Source: Burkholderia sp. OK233
GTDB lineage: Bacteria > Pseudomonadota > Gammaproteobacteria > Burkholderiales > Burkholderiaceae
Length of the DNA: 64,000 nucleotides
NCBI RefSeq assembly: GCF_900230185.1
Contig: NZ_OCSR01000002.1
Coordinates: 2,914,001-2,978,000, forward strand
Direction of reading: 5' to 3'
Shown piece by piece: positions 17,404 through 25,935 of this stretch. Within the stretch, counting starts at the first letter, position 1. Each line of letters begins with the position of its first letter. The notes under the pieces are model-generated. The model searched no databases, was not told the DNA's origin, and saw only the letters and a list, made by a program, of their open reading frames with translations. The position numbers and the translations under genes are program-made.

Positions 17404-18815
17404 TGTGAGGTTTCCTGCAAGGCCGGCGATTGAAGCGCGGACGCAACGACGGGCACGCGCGCGGTCACGATCGTATGGCCGGCTTGAGAGCTGAGCGACA
17501 GTTTGCCGCCCAGTGCGTCCAGCCGCTCGCGCATATTGCGCAGACCCACGCCCGCGTGTGGACTGACGAGTGCGTGCGCGACGTCGAAACCACAGCCGTT
17601 GTCCGAAATCGTCAGCGTGGCGGCGTGGCTCGATACCTCCAGCGAGAGCGCCGCGCTGGACGCCTGAGCGTGCCGCACGATATTCGTCAGCGCTTCCTGG
17701 GCGATACGGAACAGCACTGTGTTCACCGCTTCCGGTAAAGGCGCTGCATGGGTGTGGGCAATCTGCGTGAAACCGATCTGGATGCCTGATTCGTCGCTCA
17801 TCTCGCGCGTGAGTTGCTCCAGTGCTGCCGCTACCCCGAGGTCGTCGAGCATCGACGGACGCAGCGCGTGAGAAATACGACGCACTTCCCGCAAGGTATC
17901 GCCTATGCGCGCAACGCTGGTCGATAGCGCGGCTTCCGCCGCGGGCACCCGTACGTCGCTGCGTTCGAAGCGCGCCAACGCCGATTCGAGCAGCAGCTTC
18001 ACCGAGACCATCATCTGACTGATGCCGTCGTGCAATTCTCGCGACAGGCGCGCCCGTTCATTTTCCTGCGAGTCGACCACCTGCTGCGCAAGCCGCTTCA
18101 GTTTTGCATCGGCGCTGCGATATTCGGTGACGTTGAGCACCAGTGCGCACAATGCGATCACGGCGAGCCCGGCGAGTGCGATGGCATCGATCCACTGCAT
18201 CGTGCGATCGATGTTGGCCGCCGCGCGCTGATCGATGTCCGCGAGCGTGGCGTCGACGTCGTCGAGATAGATGCCCGTGCCGATCATCCAGCCCCAGCGT
18301 TCGAGCGGCACCACGTAACCCAGTTTCGACGCGAGCTTGCCCGTCGATGGACGATGCCACACGTAGCGCACATAGCCGCCGCCGCGCGAGGCCGCGGCGA
18401 GCAGTTGCTGGATCGTCAGCGTGCCTTGCGGATCGCGCAACTCCCAGAGGTCGCGTCCGACGAGGTCGGGTTCGCGCGGATGCATCAGCGAACGGCCGTG
18501 CATGTCGTAGACGAAGAAGTAACCGTCCTTGCCGAAATCCATTTTTTGAAGGATGTCGAGCGCGCGGGTACGCAGCATTGCGTCGTCGCGCGCGTTGTCC
18601 TGGCCGGCGTTGTAGAGCGGGGCGATCGCCGTGGTCGCGAGCTCGACGTAGTGTTTGAGCTCGATTTCCTTACTGGCCATGTACGCGGCCTGGGTGGTCG
18701 CGTGCTGCGTTTCGGCGAGCGCCGTGGCTTCCTGGCGCACGCCAATTTCAATGCTGGCGATGGCCGCCAGAAAGGGCACGATCGCCAGCAGGACAATCTT
18801 TGCTTTGAGTTTCAT
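17400..18815 (-). CDS. Cache-domain sensor histidine kinase (MctS-like)
   Basis: A 471-residue membrane sensor. After an N-terminal transmembrane helix, a periplasmic single Cache domain is visible (DGYFFVYDMHGRSLMHPREP, then GYVVPLERWGWMIGTGIYLD), of the kind that binds small carboxylates. A second transmembrane helix (about 200-225) leads to a HisKA_3 dimerisation domain with the phospho-His in ARLSRELHDGISQMM and an ATPase domain with LTISDNGCGFD and GVGLRNMRERLDALGG. It pairs with the NarL-type regulator that overlaps its end. The ATG at 18815 lies 24 bp from the first of three TACGTAG repeats, so it is probably subject to the same control as the divergent transporter genes. Confidence 0.88.
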   Translation of the reverse strand: MKLKAKIVLLAIVPFLAAIASIEIGVRQEATALAETQHATTQAAYMASKEIELKHYVELATTAIAPLYNAGQDNARDDAMLRTRALDILQKMDFGKDGYFFVYDMHGRSLMHPREPDLVGRDLWELRDPQGTLTIQQLLAAASRGGGYVRYVWHRPSTGKLASKLGYVVPLERWGWMIGTGIYLDDVDATLADIDQRAAANIDRTMQWIDAIALAGLAVIALCALVLNVTEYRSADAKLKRLAQQVVDSQENERARLSRELHDGISQMMVSVKLLLESALARFERSDVRVPAAEAALSTSVARIGDTLREVRRISHALRPSMLDDLGVAAALEQLTREMSDESGIQIGFTQIAHTHAAPLPEAVNTVLFRIAQEALTNIVRHAQASSAALSLEVSSHAATLTISDNGCGFDVAHALVSPHAGVGLRNMRERLDALGGKLSLSSQAGHTIVTARVPVVASALQSPALQETSQ

Positions 18816-18838
18816 CGTAGACAGGGCGGCCGACGGGC

Positions 18839-18868
18839 TACGTAGTATTACGTAGCCGGCTTACGTAG
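18839..18868. promoter_or_regulatory. Three TACGTAG direct repeats between sensor and transporter
   Basis: TACGTAG occurs at 18839-18845, 18849-18855 and 18862-18868, that is with 10 and 13 bp periodicity. Each contains the palindrome TACGTA. The block lies 24 bp upstream of the kinase start (minus strand) and about 100 bp upstream of the DUF3311 start (plus strand). It is the best candidate for binding by the NarL-type regulator at 16756. A nearby interrupted palindrome GTGAG-AGCG-CTCAC is at 18879-18892. Confidence 0.6.
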
Positions 18869-18968
18869 TTGCGCGCTTGTGAGAGCGCTCACGAAGGCGA
18901 ATACTACATCCCCACGACGCACCGCGCCTTCCGGTGTGCGATTTCAATAATAGACCTAGGAGAAGTTT

Positions 18969-19166
18969 GTGGAGACCTCCCAACCTGCCGGCCGTTCATG
19001 GCTATGGCTAATCCTGCTGATCCCGTACATCGCGTTGCTGTGGTTGCCGTTCTATAACGACACGCGTCCCTCGTTCGCCGGCTTTCCGTTCTTCTACTGG
19101 TATCAGTTCTTGTGGGTTCCGTTGACCTCGCTACTGATTTACGTCGTGTACCGAGGTGTCAAATGA
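18969..19166 (+). CDS. DUF3311 small membrane protein
   Basis: A 65-residue membrane protein with two transmembrane helices (about 10-28 and 43-62) separated by a short loop containing LPFYNDTRPSFAGFPFFYWY, the typical DUF3311 core. It starts at GTG 18969 with AGGAGA 6-12 nt upstream. Its TGA overlaps the symporter start as ATGA at 19163. DUF3311 genes almost always precede sodium:solute symporters, like the small subunit of two-component transporters such as PanF or YhjB partners. It may help assembly or coupling of the symporter; the exact role is not known. Confidence 0.9.
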   Translation: METSQPAGRSWLWLILLIPYIALLWLPFYNDTRPSFAGFPFFYWYQFLWVPLTSLLIYVVYRGVK

Positions 19167-20644
19167 GCGATATCAATCCTGTCAACCCGGTCGCGATGAC
19201 CGTCTTTATCGCATTCTTTGTTCTCGTCACCGTCATCGGTTTTTTTGCCGCACGCTGGAAGCGGGGCGATCTGACGCAACTGCATGAATGGGGCCTGGGT
19301 GGCCGCCAGTTTGGCACGTTGATTTCGTGGTTCCTCGTGGGTGGCGACTTCTATACCGCCTATACCGTGATCGCGGTGCCCGCGCTGGTGTATTCGGTGG
19401 GCGCGTATGGCTTCTTTGCGCTGCCGTACACGATCATTGTCTATCCGTTTGTGTTCGCGGTGATGCCGAAGCTGTGGAAGATCGCGAAGGCGAAGGATCA
19501 CATCACGGCAGCGGACTATGTGCAGGGTGAATACGGCGGCAAGTGGTTCCCTGCTGCGGTCGCGATCACGGGTATTGTCGCGACGATGCCGTATATCGCG
19601 CTGCAGCTGGTGGGCATGCAGGTGGTGATCAAGGGGCTCGGCGTGACCGGCGAAATGCCGCTGATCGTCGCCTTCGTGATTCTTGCGCTGTACACGTATG
19701 CAAGCGGCTTGCGGGCGCCGGCGATGATCGCGTTCGTCAAGGACATCATGATCTACATCGTCGTGATTGCGGCCATTTGGCTGATTCCGGCGAAGCTCGG
19801 CGGCTATGCGCATGTGTTCGACGCGGCCGATACGTATTTCAAGGCCAAGGGCGGCGCAACCGGGATCATTCTGAAGCCGGCGCAGTTTACTGCTTATGCA
19901 TCGCTGGCTTTAGGTTCGGCACTGGCGGCATTCATGTATCCGCATACGATGACGGCGGTGTTGTCGTCCTCGTCGGCTAATACGGTGCGCAAGAATGCGA
20001 TTTTCCTGCCGGCTTATACGTTGTTGCTGGGGTTGATTGCGTTGCTTGGATACATGGCGATTGCGGCAGGGGTGCATGTGAAGTCGGCGTCCGATATGGT
20101 GCCGGCGCTGTTCAACACGTTGTTCCCGTCGTGGTTCGTCGGCTTTGCGGCAGCGGCTATTGCGATTAGCGCGTTGGTGCCCGCCGCGATCATGTCGATT
20201 GGGGCGGCTAATCTCTTCACGCGGAATTTGTGGCGTCCTCTCGTCTCGCCGAATATCACGCCTCAGGCGGAGGCTTCTACGGCGAAGATCGTTTCGCTGG
20301 TTGTGAAGTTTGGGGCGCTGTTGTTTATTGTGTTCTTGCCGACGCAGTACGCGATTGATTTGCAGTTGCTGGGTGGGGTTTGGATTTTGCAGATTTTTCC
20401 GGCTATTGTGTTTTCGTTGTATACGCGGCGGTTGAATACGCCGGGGTTGTTTCTTGGGTGGCTGGTCGGGATCGTGCTTGGGACCGGGCTTGCTATTTCT
20501 CAAGGGCTAAAGCCGGTGTTTGCTTTGCATGTCGGTGATGCCACTTATCCGCTTTATATCGGGTTGATCGCGTTGGCGGCTAATATCGTCGTGAGTTTTG
20601 TGGTGTCGGTTTTGTCGCCGCGGAGGGTTGTGGCGGCGGTTTGA
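19163..20644 (+). CDS. Sodium:solute symporter, MctP-type monocarboxylate permease
   Basis: A 493-residue SSS-family transporter with about 13 hydrophobic helices. Family marks are GLGGRQFGTLISWFLVGGDF near helix 2 and ITAADYVQGEYGGKWFPA after helix 3. The ATG at 19163 overlaps the DUF3311 stop; an upstream start at 19112 would lie inside the DUF3311 gene and is rejected. With a Cache sensor and NarL-type regulator next door the set resembles the rhizobial mctSR-mctP system for lactate, pyruvate and alanine uptake. Substrate is inferred from that. From about 20150 to the end, third positions shift from C/G towards T/G, unlike the 5' half, with no break in the frame. Confidence 0.85.
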   Translation: MSDINPVNPVAMTVFIAFFVLVTVIGFFAARWKRGDLTQLHEWGLGGRQFGTLISWFLVGGDFYTAYTVIAVPALVYSVGAYGFFALPYTIIVYPFVFAVMPKLWKIAKAKDHITAADYVQGEYGGKWFPAAVAITGIVATMPYIALQLVGMQVVIKGLGVTGEMPLIVAFVILALYTYASGLRAPAMIAFVKDIMIYIVVIAAIWLIPAKLGGYAHVFDAADTYFKAKGGATGIILKPAQFTAYASLALGSALAAFMYPHTMTAVLSSSSANTVRKNAIFLPAYTLLLGLIALLGYMAIAAGVHVKSASDMVPALFNTLFPSWFVGFAAAAIAISALVPAAIMSIGAANLFTRNLWRPLVSPNITPQAEASTAKIVSLVVKFGALLFIVFLPTQYAIDLQLLGGVWILQIFPAIVFSLYTRRLNTPGLFLGWLVGIVLGTGLAISQGLKPVFALHVGDATYPLYIGLIALAANIVVSFVVSVLSPRRVVAAV

Positions 20645-20760
20645 GGTGGTTGTCCGGCTGGCGCTGTGGGCTACTTGCGGCGCTGGCCTTCACTGATCAG
20701 ACCAGCGCGGCCACGCAACGGCTGCCCGCGCAACATTGGGGCCGGTAACGGCGCAACAAT

Positions 20761-20790
20761 AAAAAAGGCACGATTGCTCGCGCCTTTTTT
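20761..20790. terminator. Bidirectional intrinsic terminator
   Basis: AAAAAAGGC at 20761-20769 pairs with GCCTTTTTT at 20782-20790. The A/T tails on both sides suit termination of the symporter operon on the plus strand and of the small-gene array on the minus strand. Confidence 0.8.
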
Positions 20791-20795
20791 CGTTT

Positions 20796-21041
20796 TTACC
20801 GCTTACTTTTTCCCCTCTTTGGTGGACTGACAACCACACCTTCAGGGGCAATGTCGGGGTAGTCCTCCCATAGCGGTAACAAAAGTAGCGTTATGCCACC
20901 CGCCACCCTCCCAGCCTCTGTGCGGAAAAATTCGAACTCCTCCACCGAGCAACGAGCTTGAACGAGCCTGATTGCGTCTTCAACAGACCGAAACGCATCA
21001 CGCAATGTCTTGTCGATATTCTTCGCAGTTTCTTTATCCAT
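20796..21041 (-). CDS. Small protein, third paralog of the YD-locus array (putative immunity)
   Basis: An 81-residue soluble protein. It shares with the genes at 21202 and 21773 a common plan: a helical N-terminus, DAIRLVQARCSVEEFEFFRT, a hydrophobic helix (GGITLLLLPLWEDY), PDIAPEG and a basic tail. ATG 21041 follows the stop of a Cys-rich tail fragment (TAG 21051-21053) by nine bases, with AGGAA as ribosome site. Repeated small genes each behind a C-terminal toxin-like tail suggest immunity proteins, by analogy with RHS/CDI systems; no known immunity family is recognised. It appears intact. Confidence 0.65.
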   Translation of the reverse strand: MDKETAKNIDKTLRDAFRSVEDAIRLVQARCSVEEFEFFRTEAGRVAGGITLLLLPLWEDYPDIAPEGVVVSPPKRGKSKR

Positions 21042-21050
21042 AGTGTTTTC

Positions 21051-21191
21051 CTAACAGCCGTTATCGGCCAGGCATCGAGTAACGCAAAGATGATAGTTTC
21101 TGCCGTCGTTCATTGCGGGGGTCGGAAGATATTGCATCGTGCATTTGTCAATATACTTTTCACCTACATTCCGGCATCGACTCGACGTAGG
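21051..21191 (-). pseudogene. Orphan Cys-rich tail fragment, copy 3
   Basis: A fragment without its own plausible start, lying between the second and third small genes. Its frame reads SSRCRNVGEKYIDKCTMQYL, PTPAMNDG and then LCVTRCLADNGC followed by TAG. This matches the end of the YD-repeat protein at 23531 (GRCAKVYQKCIEYC, TLPTP, and CKNKCIADNGC in the second frame): same order of Cys residues, same LPTP and same ADNGC-stop. It is best read as a displaced 3' piece of a related toxin gene that arrived with the small gene behind it. Confidence 0.7.
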
Positions 21192-21201
21192 CCTACCATA
21201 G

Positions 21202-21459
21202 TTACTGTTGCTTGCCTCTTCTCTTTGGCGGAGGGCCCATATCCAACCCTTCGGGCGCAAGTTCAGGATGCGCATGCCAAAGCTGTCTCAGAAGAAGAGC
21301 AAACAGGTGTCCCGCCACATCCGCTGCTTCAGTACGAAATGCTCGAATTTCTTTCTCCGAGCCGCGCTCCTCAGCCAGTTTCACAGCGTCGACAATTGAG
21401 AGGTGCGCCACCAGCAATTTCTGATTAACCTCTGCCGCAAGATGCTTTTCCTCAATCAT
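21202..21459 (-). CDS. Small protein, second paralog of the YD-locus array (putative immunity)
   Basis: An 85-residue protein. ATG 21459 (MIEEKHLAAEVNQKLLVAHL) is chosen because its first bases overlap the stop of a tail remnant as ATGA, and because it aligns with the N-terminus of the broken first paralog (MIKNREIAVELSDRLP). The shared core is DAVKLAEERGSEKEIRAFRT, a hydrophobic helix, HPELAPEG and a PPPKRRGK tail. It is more diverged from the other two than they are from each other. No signal peptide or transmembrane helix is seen, so it probably acts in the cytoplasm. Immunity role is inferred from context only. Confidence 0.65.
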   Translation of the reverse strand: MIEEKHLAAEVNQKLLVAHLSIVDAVKLAEERGSEKEIRAFRTEAADVAGHLFALLLRQLWHAHPELAPEGLDMGPPPKRRGKQQ

Positions 21460-21570
21460 GACAATGTTCCCGAGCATGCGTTGTCTGCCATACGTGCATT
21501 CCTGCACCTGAAAAATTTAACTCCATAGTCGGAGGTCTGAAACAACTTGCGCCGCAGCTTCTTTCAGGTG
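21456..21570 (-). pseudogene. Degenerate Cys-rich tail fragment, copy 2
   Basis: Directly upstream of the second small gene, the frame ending at TGA 21456-21458 reads GVKFFRCRNARMADNACSGT. It lines up with VFRCKNKCIADNGC of the YD-repeat gene and with LCVTRCLADNGC of copy 3, but one Cys is lost, the final Gly is Ala and a few residues are added. A TGA lies about 33 codons upstream, so only the last part survives. A 9-bp inverted repeat (21548-21556 with 21569-21577) lies at its upstream edge. Confidence 0.5.
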
Positions 21571-21971
21571 CGGCGCAGGATAAAGCTGCGACGGGAAAGC
21601 GGGAGCGCGTAAGGACTGCAGAGCGTGCGCGGATGATGCGCGGTAGGCGGCTGTGCAGCACTATAGTGATGTGGCGGTCGGCACGCCGCCACGCGAAAAA
21701 GGCGCAATATTTTCCCCGGCTTTCGTTACAGCGGCGGTGCTGGAGACTTTAGCCGCGCCGTCGCCTAATCTGCTATCGCTTTTTTCGGCGAGGCTTAAAT
21801 TCCAACTCTGGCGGTGCGATGTCGGGATGTTCTTCGTAAAGTGGTTCCAGACCCAACACGTATAGACGATCAAGCAACGTACCCATCGCCAGGCGGAACT
21901 CTTTGAACTCATCGTCTGGGCAGCGGTCCTGCACAAGAATGATTGCGTCGTTAATTGCGCCGCTCATCTTT

Positions 21972-23474
21972 AGTCTTACTGTGTCATATAAATATTTGCA
22001 TCAAAGCGATACCTGGTACTATTGAATAATACAGACTTCGGGCGATCGCGATGAGAGAAGATGTCGACGAATTTGACGCGTATTTGAACCATCTGGCGCA
22101 GGCGTTAGGGCACGCCGATCGCCATGCCGGCCTCAAGGGCTACTGTTCGGGCCTGGTATTGCCGTTGTCACGCAAGAGCGTCGAGCCGATGGCCGCGCAT
22201 ATTGACCCACTTCACGCGAGTGCGAAGCACCAGTCACTCCACCACTTTGTGGCCAAGGCAGAATGGTCTGACCGGGCGGTCTTGCAGCGGGTACGCGAAT
22301 GGGTGATGCCCGCGTTAGGCGCGCACGCTGCTGAAGAAACCGGCTACTACTGGATTGTTGACGACACAGGTTTTCCAAAGAAGGGGCGTCATTCGGTCGG
22401 GGTTGCACGTCAGTACTGTGGGCAGCTCGGCAAACAGGACAACTGTCAGGTCGCCGTGAGCCTGTCGATCGCGACGCAACGCGGCAGCCTGCCGATTGCC
22501 TGGCAGTTGTATGTGCCCAAGGAATGGATTGACGACCGGGAGCGGGCCCGTCGTGCGGGCATTCCCGACGATCTGGCTTTCGAGACCAAGCCCCAGATTG
22601 CGCTGGCCCAACTTCGCGAGGCTGTAGCGTCCGGCGTTGCACCGGGCATCGTGCTGGCCGACGCCGGGTACGGCGACGAAACCGCTTTCCGGGATGGCGT
22701 AACTGAACTGGGTTTGTTGTACGCGGTAGGGATCCGGCCTGGCACCTCTGTGTGGGCGCCAGGTACGGCGCCACTTCCGCCCGAGCCCTGGAGCGGGCGC
22801 GGCAGGCCACCGACATCGTTGCGCCGTGCGCCCGGCCACGAACCGCTCGCGGTGAAGGAACTGGCCATGCAATTACCCGTGAGCGCCTGGCAAACCGTAA
22901 CCTGGCGGGAAGGCAGCAACGCAGCACTTTCCTCTCGCTTTGCCGCCGTACGGGTTCGTCCCGCACATCGCGACTATTGGCGAAGTACCGTTCGCGACGA
23001 AGAATGGCTGCTCATTGAATGGCCTGATGGCGATACGGAGCCGCTCAAATACTTTCTCACTACCGCCCCTGAGGAGGCGACCCTTGAGCAGCTTGTGTTC
23101 GTGACCAAGATGCGCTGGCGCATCGAGCGCGACTATCAGGACCTGAAACAGGAGTTCGGGCTCGGTCATTACGAAGGGCGAGGCTGGCGTGGCTTTCACC
23201 ACCACGCCACACTGAGTATCGCTGCATATGGGTTTCTGATGGCCCAGCGACTCAGGATGCAATCAGATGTGCGCGATAAAAAAAACTTCCTCGAACGCAC
23301 GCTGCCTGCCCTTCCCCAGGATTACATCCCTCGGGGCAGTCCAGCGCGCACAACGCCACGTTCCTGATTCCATTACCACGTTGCGTATCCTGCTTGGACT
23401 ACGGCTCATGCAACGATGGCACTCTTCCTCTGTGGCAATAGATTGCACGAGCATTTATATGACACAGTAAGACT
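21972..23474 (+). mobile_element. IS701-type insertion sequence, about 1.5 kb
   Basis: Ends are 22-bp perfect inverted repeats: AGTCTTACTGTGTCATATAA begins the left copy (21972-21993), and its complement is at 23453-23474. The single transposase gene lies between them. No identical target duplication is visible: outside the repeats the left flank is CTTT and the right flank GGCA, and the nearby TTAG/CTGG are only similar. The element interrupts the first small gene of the YD locus. It is intact in appearance, so insertion is probably recent. Confidence 0.85.
22051..23367 (+). CDS. IS701-family DDE transposase
   Basis: A 438-residue transposase. The first catalytic Asp is in YYWIVDDTGFPKKGRHSVGV, typical of IS701, followed by ARQYCGQLGKQDNCQVAVSL. 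The second Asp is in GIVLADAGYGDE and the Glu in MRWRIERDYQDLKQEFGLGH. Length fits the family (about 400-450). Both terminal inverted repeats are present, and the frame is open, so the enzyme may be active. It is the only gene of the element. Confidence 0.92.
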   Translation: MREDVDEFDAYLNHLAQALGHADRHAGLKGYCSGLVLPLSRKSVEPMAAHIDPLHASAKHQSLHHFVAKAEWSDRAVLQRVREWVMPALGAHAAEETGYYWIVDDTGFPKKGRHSVGVARQYCGQLGKQDNCQVAVSLSIATQRGSLPIAWQLYVPKEWIDDRERARRAGIPDDLAFETKPQIALAQLREAVASGVAPGIVLADAGYGDETAFRDGVTELGLLYAVGIRPGTSVWAPGTAPLPPEPWSGRGRPPTSLRRAPGHEPLAVKELAMQLPVSAWQTVTWREGSNAALSSRFAAVRVRPAHRDYWRSTVRDEEWLLIEWPDGDTEPLKYFLTTAPEEATLEQLVFVTKMRWRIERDYQDLKQEFGLGHYEGRGWRGFHHHATLSIAAYGFLMAQRLRMQSDVRDKKNFLERTLPALPQDYIPRGSPARTTPRS

Positions 23475-23530
23475 GGCAGTCGGTCGCTTAACTCTACGGC
23501 AATCTCTCGATTCTTAATCATGGCATTCCT

Positions 23531-25884
23531 CTAACATCCGTTGTCAGCAATACATTTGTTCTTGCACCGGAAAACGGAATTCCAGTGCCACCGGGCGTCG
23601 GAAGTGTTGTATCGGCGCAGTACTCGATACACTTCTGGTACACCTTGGCGCACCTTCCTGACATGGCACATTTGACGAAGCCGGGATCGGAATCGCCATT
23701 GGCCTGAAACAGTTGAGCATATAGCACTGCGCGTTTTGATTGGCCGTTCTGGTCGGGCATCAGGATAGGAAATGGAACCTGCTCCTGCGCAGCTATTTGC
23801 AGTTCAGGCGCATCTCCCTGAATCGGTTGCGTTGTTGGCGTGACGGTGAGTCCGCGATAGAAAAGTTTCCAGGCGAACTTCGCCCGTGTGAAAACGTAAC
23901 ATTCAGGGCATACCGGGCTGATTGCCGTCGTGCCGCTTGCCTTCAGCGCACTGCGCGCACCTGAGAGTTTTGCAGGCGGCCCCACCGGCTCGATACCACC
24001 CTCGTAGTTGCTAATCCATTGGTCGATCTCATCAGCAGAAATGGTTTGCGCGGCTTCGTTGTTCTTCGCCACCGTCCCTGTGCGGCTCGCCACACGTCCA
24101 TCGGGCGTATAGGTGTAGTCTACTGTCAGGGTACGTTTTACCCCGGCCGTCAGAGGGATTGCGTCTTCCTTGTATACGAACCGGGCAACGCGTCCGCGTT
24201 TATCATAAGTGAAACGTCCTTCCCGGGAGTTGCCACTAACGACGGTTAGACGGTTCGAGGCATCGCGCTCCACTTCGCTGATGAGGAAGTGAGAAATATG
24301 CTCCTGGGCACTCATGAGATTGCCCGTTTCGTCTGGAAAGTACCACCAATATTCCGTCTTTACGCCGTTGACGTAAACTGTCGCTTCTGACATGCGATTG
24401 TTCGCGTCGTAGACTGCGCCGACCGTCAACTTGGTCCCCGCACTGGTGGTATCGAAACCGCGTGCTCCTGTCGCATCGGTTGTGTCGAATTCGCTGTATC
24501 CGGTAACGTTGCCGTTTGCGTCGTACACGAACGCCCGCATTTTTCCCGGTGATGCGACAAGCGATGGACGCAGGCTTGTCGCGTCCGCATATCGCACGGT
24601 CGTTATGACGGTCCCGCTCGCACTGGTCACAGCCGCGCGCACCGGCCGACCCGCCGAGTCATACGAATAGGCAGCGGTTCCGTCGGGTGCTGTTTTCTGT
24701 AGCAGGTTGCCGTTCGCGTCCAACGTTCTGCTCTCGTTGCCGTCGGCAGTACTACCGCCCGTCAAGCGCAACATTCCAGCGATAGACGCGTAGTTAATAG
24801 TCCCGGATTTGTTACTCCAGGACATCGTGGTCGAGTTGTTGCCGTAGGCAAATTGGACGTTCCGCGTCGTGTCCGGGTGACTCACGGCGGTCGCGCGCCC
24901 CCGCTCGTCATATGTCCACGTTGCGATGCGTGAACCGCTTTCGTCAACTACACCGGTAAGCGCACCTTTGAAGCGGGAATCGTCATAGACATACCGGCGA
25001 ACATAGCCATCAGGCCACGTTACGGATACGAGGTTGCTATTAACGTCATACCCATATTGCGTGAGTCCGCCGCTCGGGTCTGTCATGCGGTAGATGCGCC
25101 CTTGCGCGTCGTAGTCGAGCTTGATCGTGAGAAGGTCGTACTTGGGCATTGCTCCCGCCGCACGCTGGTTGATCGCCGTGAGCCGCCCAGCGCCATCGTA
25201 AGTCAGCGTGCGTGTGAAGCCCGTATGTGTCGTCTCGGCCTGCAATACACCTCGCGCGGAATATGTTTCGACCGTATCCGTAGTCAGGTCTGTCAAGGTC
25301 CAACAGCTTGTGGATTGCGCGAGCGCCAACCCGCTGAATGCAGAGGTCTTCCACTGTCCGCTGGTCAACAGAAAGGTTAGCGGCTGGCCGCTTGCACGGT
25401 AGGCAATGACTTTCGGCGAACTGCCGCTCGCTCCGGTAACGTTGAGTTGGCGTTGCCAGTTGTTTCGCCACATCGGCCCCATCGCCGTCGCAGACTTAAC
25501 GAAGGGGGAAGAAAGATAGCTTCGCGTAAAGATCAGGGGCACTGCATCGCCACTGCGGAAGTCACTTTCCATCAGGGTTACTTTGCCGTTGGCCGGATAC
25601 ACGGGATCGGCGACCGGGCATGAGTCGTCGGGATCGCCAGGCGTGGAACACTACGCGTCAATCAATGCCATGTCGTTGCGGCATCCAGAACTACCCATAC
25701 CACTCGGCGTATTGCTTGCTACGTCAGGTCGGCACGAGGAAGTGCCCGGCGTCGCCCCCGACTTTGGATAAAGATCCCAGCAACTTTCAGCATGAGCGCT
25801 GATGGCGGTCGATGACAGCGCTAGCGCAGCCAATAGGCGCACGATATTGGCCCGCAGCCCGTTAGGCGTTTTCTTTTGCCTCAT
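23531..25884 (-). pseudogene. Secreted YD-repeat (RHS-like) protein with amber codon and 3' frameshift
   Basis: Original length about 780 residues. ATG 25884 (GGGAGA upstream) gives a signal peptide (MRQKKTPNGLRANIVRLLAA, cut after SAHA). After 77 codons a TAG at 25651-25653 interrupts the frame, which continues without shift into CPVADPVYPANGKVTLMESD, the usual lead-in to a DUF6531/RHS body with many YD repeats (for example YDAQGRIYRMTDPSGGLTQY). No classical RHS core motif is seen before the tail. The C-terminal 130 residues are distinct and Cys-rich. Near 23587-23595, right after TLPTP, the frame appears shifted: the present frame ends at 23518, but the next frame gives FRCKNKCIADNGC and TAG at 23531, matching the orphan tail at 21051. 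Both lesions predict loss of function. A restart at GTG 25602 would lack the signal peptide. Confidence 0.8.
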
Positions 25885-25935
25885 AGATCTCCCTTTTTGC
25901 AATGCATCGTTGGCAATTCGTAATGCGCTCGACAC

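Larger units (their letters stand above)
21773..23521 (-). pseudogene. First paralog of the small-gene array, split by an IS701-type element
   Basis: The N-terminus lies at 23521-23475 (ATG, MIKNREIAVELSDRLP) and the rest at 21971-21773 (KMSGAINDAIILVQDRCPDD and on to PRRKKR). Between them sits the insertion sequence at 21972-23474. Joining the two flanks gives one uninterrupted frame of about 81 residues, the same size and plan as the intact paralog at 20796: helical start, DAIxLVQxRC, EFxxFR, a hydrophobic helix, HPDIAPPE and a basic tail. The ATG lies nine bases after the tail stop of the YD-repeat gene (TAG 23531-23533), with AGAGGAA as ribosome site. An ATG at 21967 could restart a 64-residue product. 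Confidence 0.75.

Noticed and set aside
19112..19163. Earlier start for the symporter at 19112
   Set aside because: It would lie inside the DUF3311 gene; the ATGA overlap at 19163 gives the family start.
21966..23478. Target-site duplication of the IS701-type element
   Set aside because: Flanking tetranucleotides do not match; only similar YTRG tetramers one step in.
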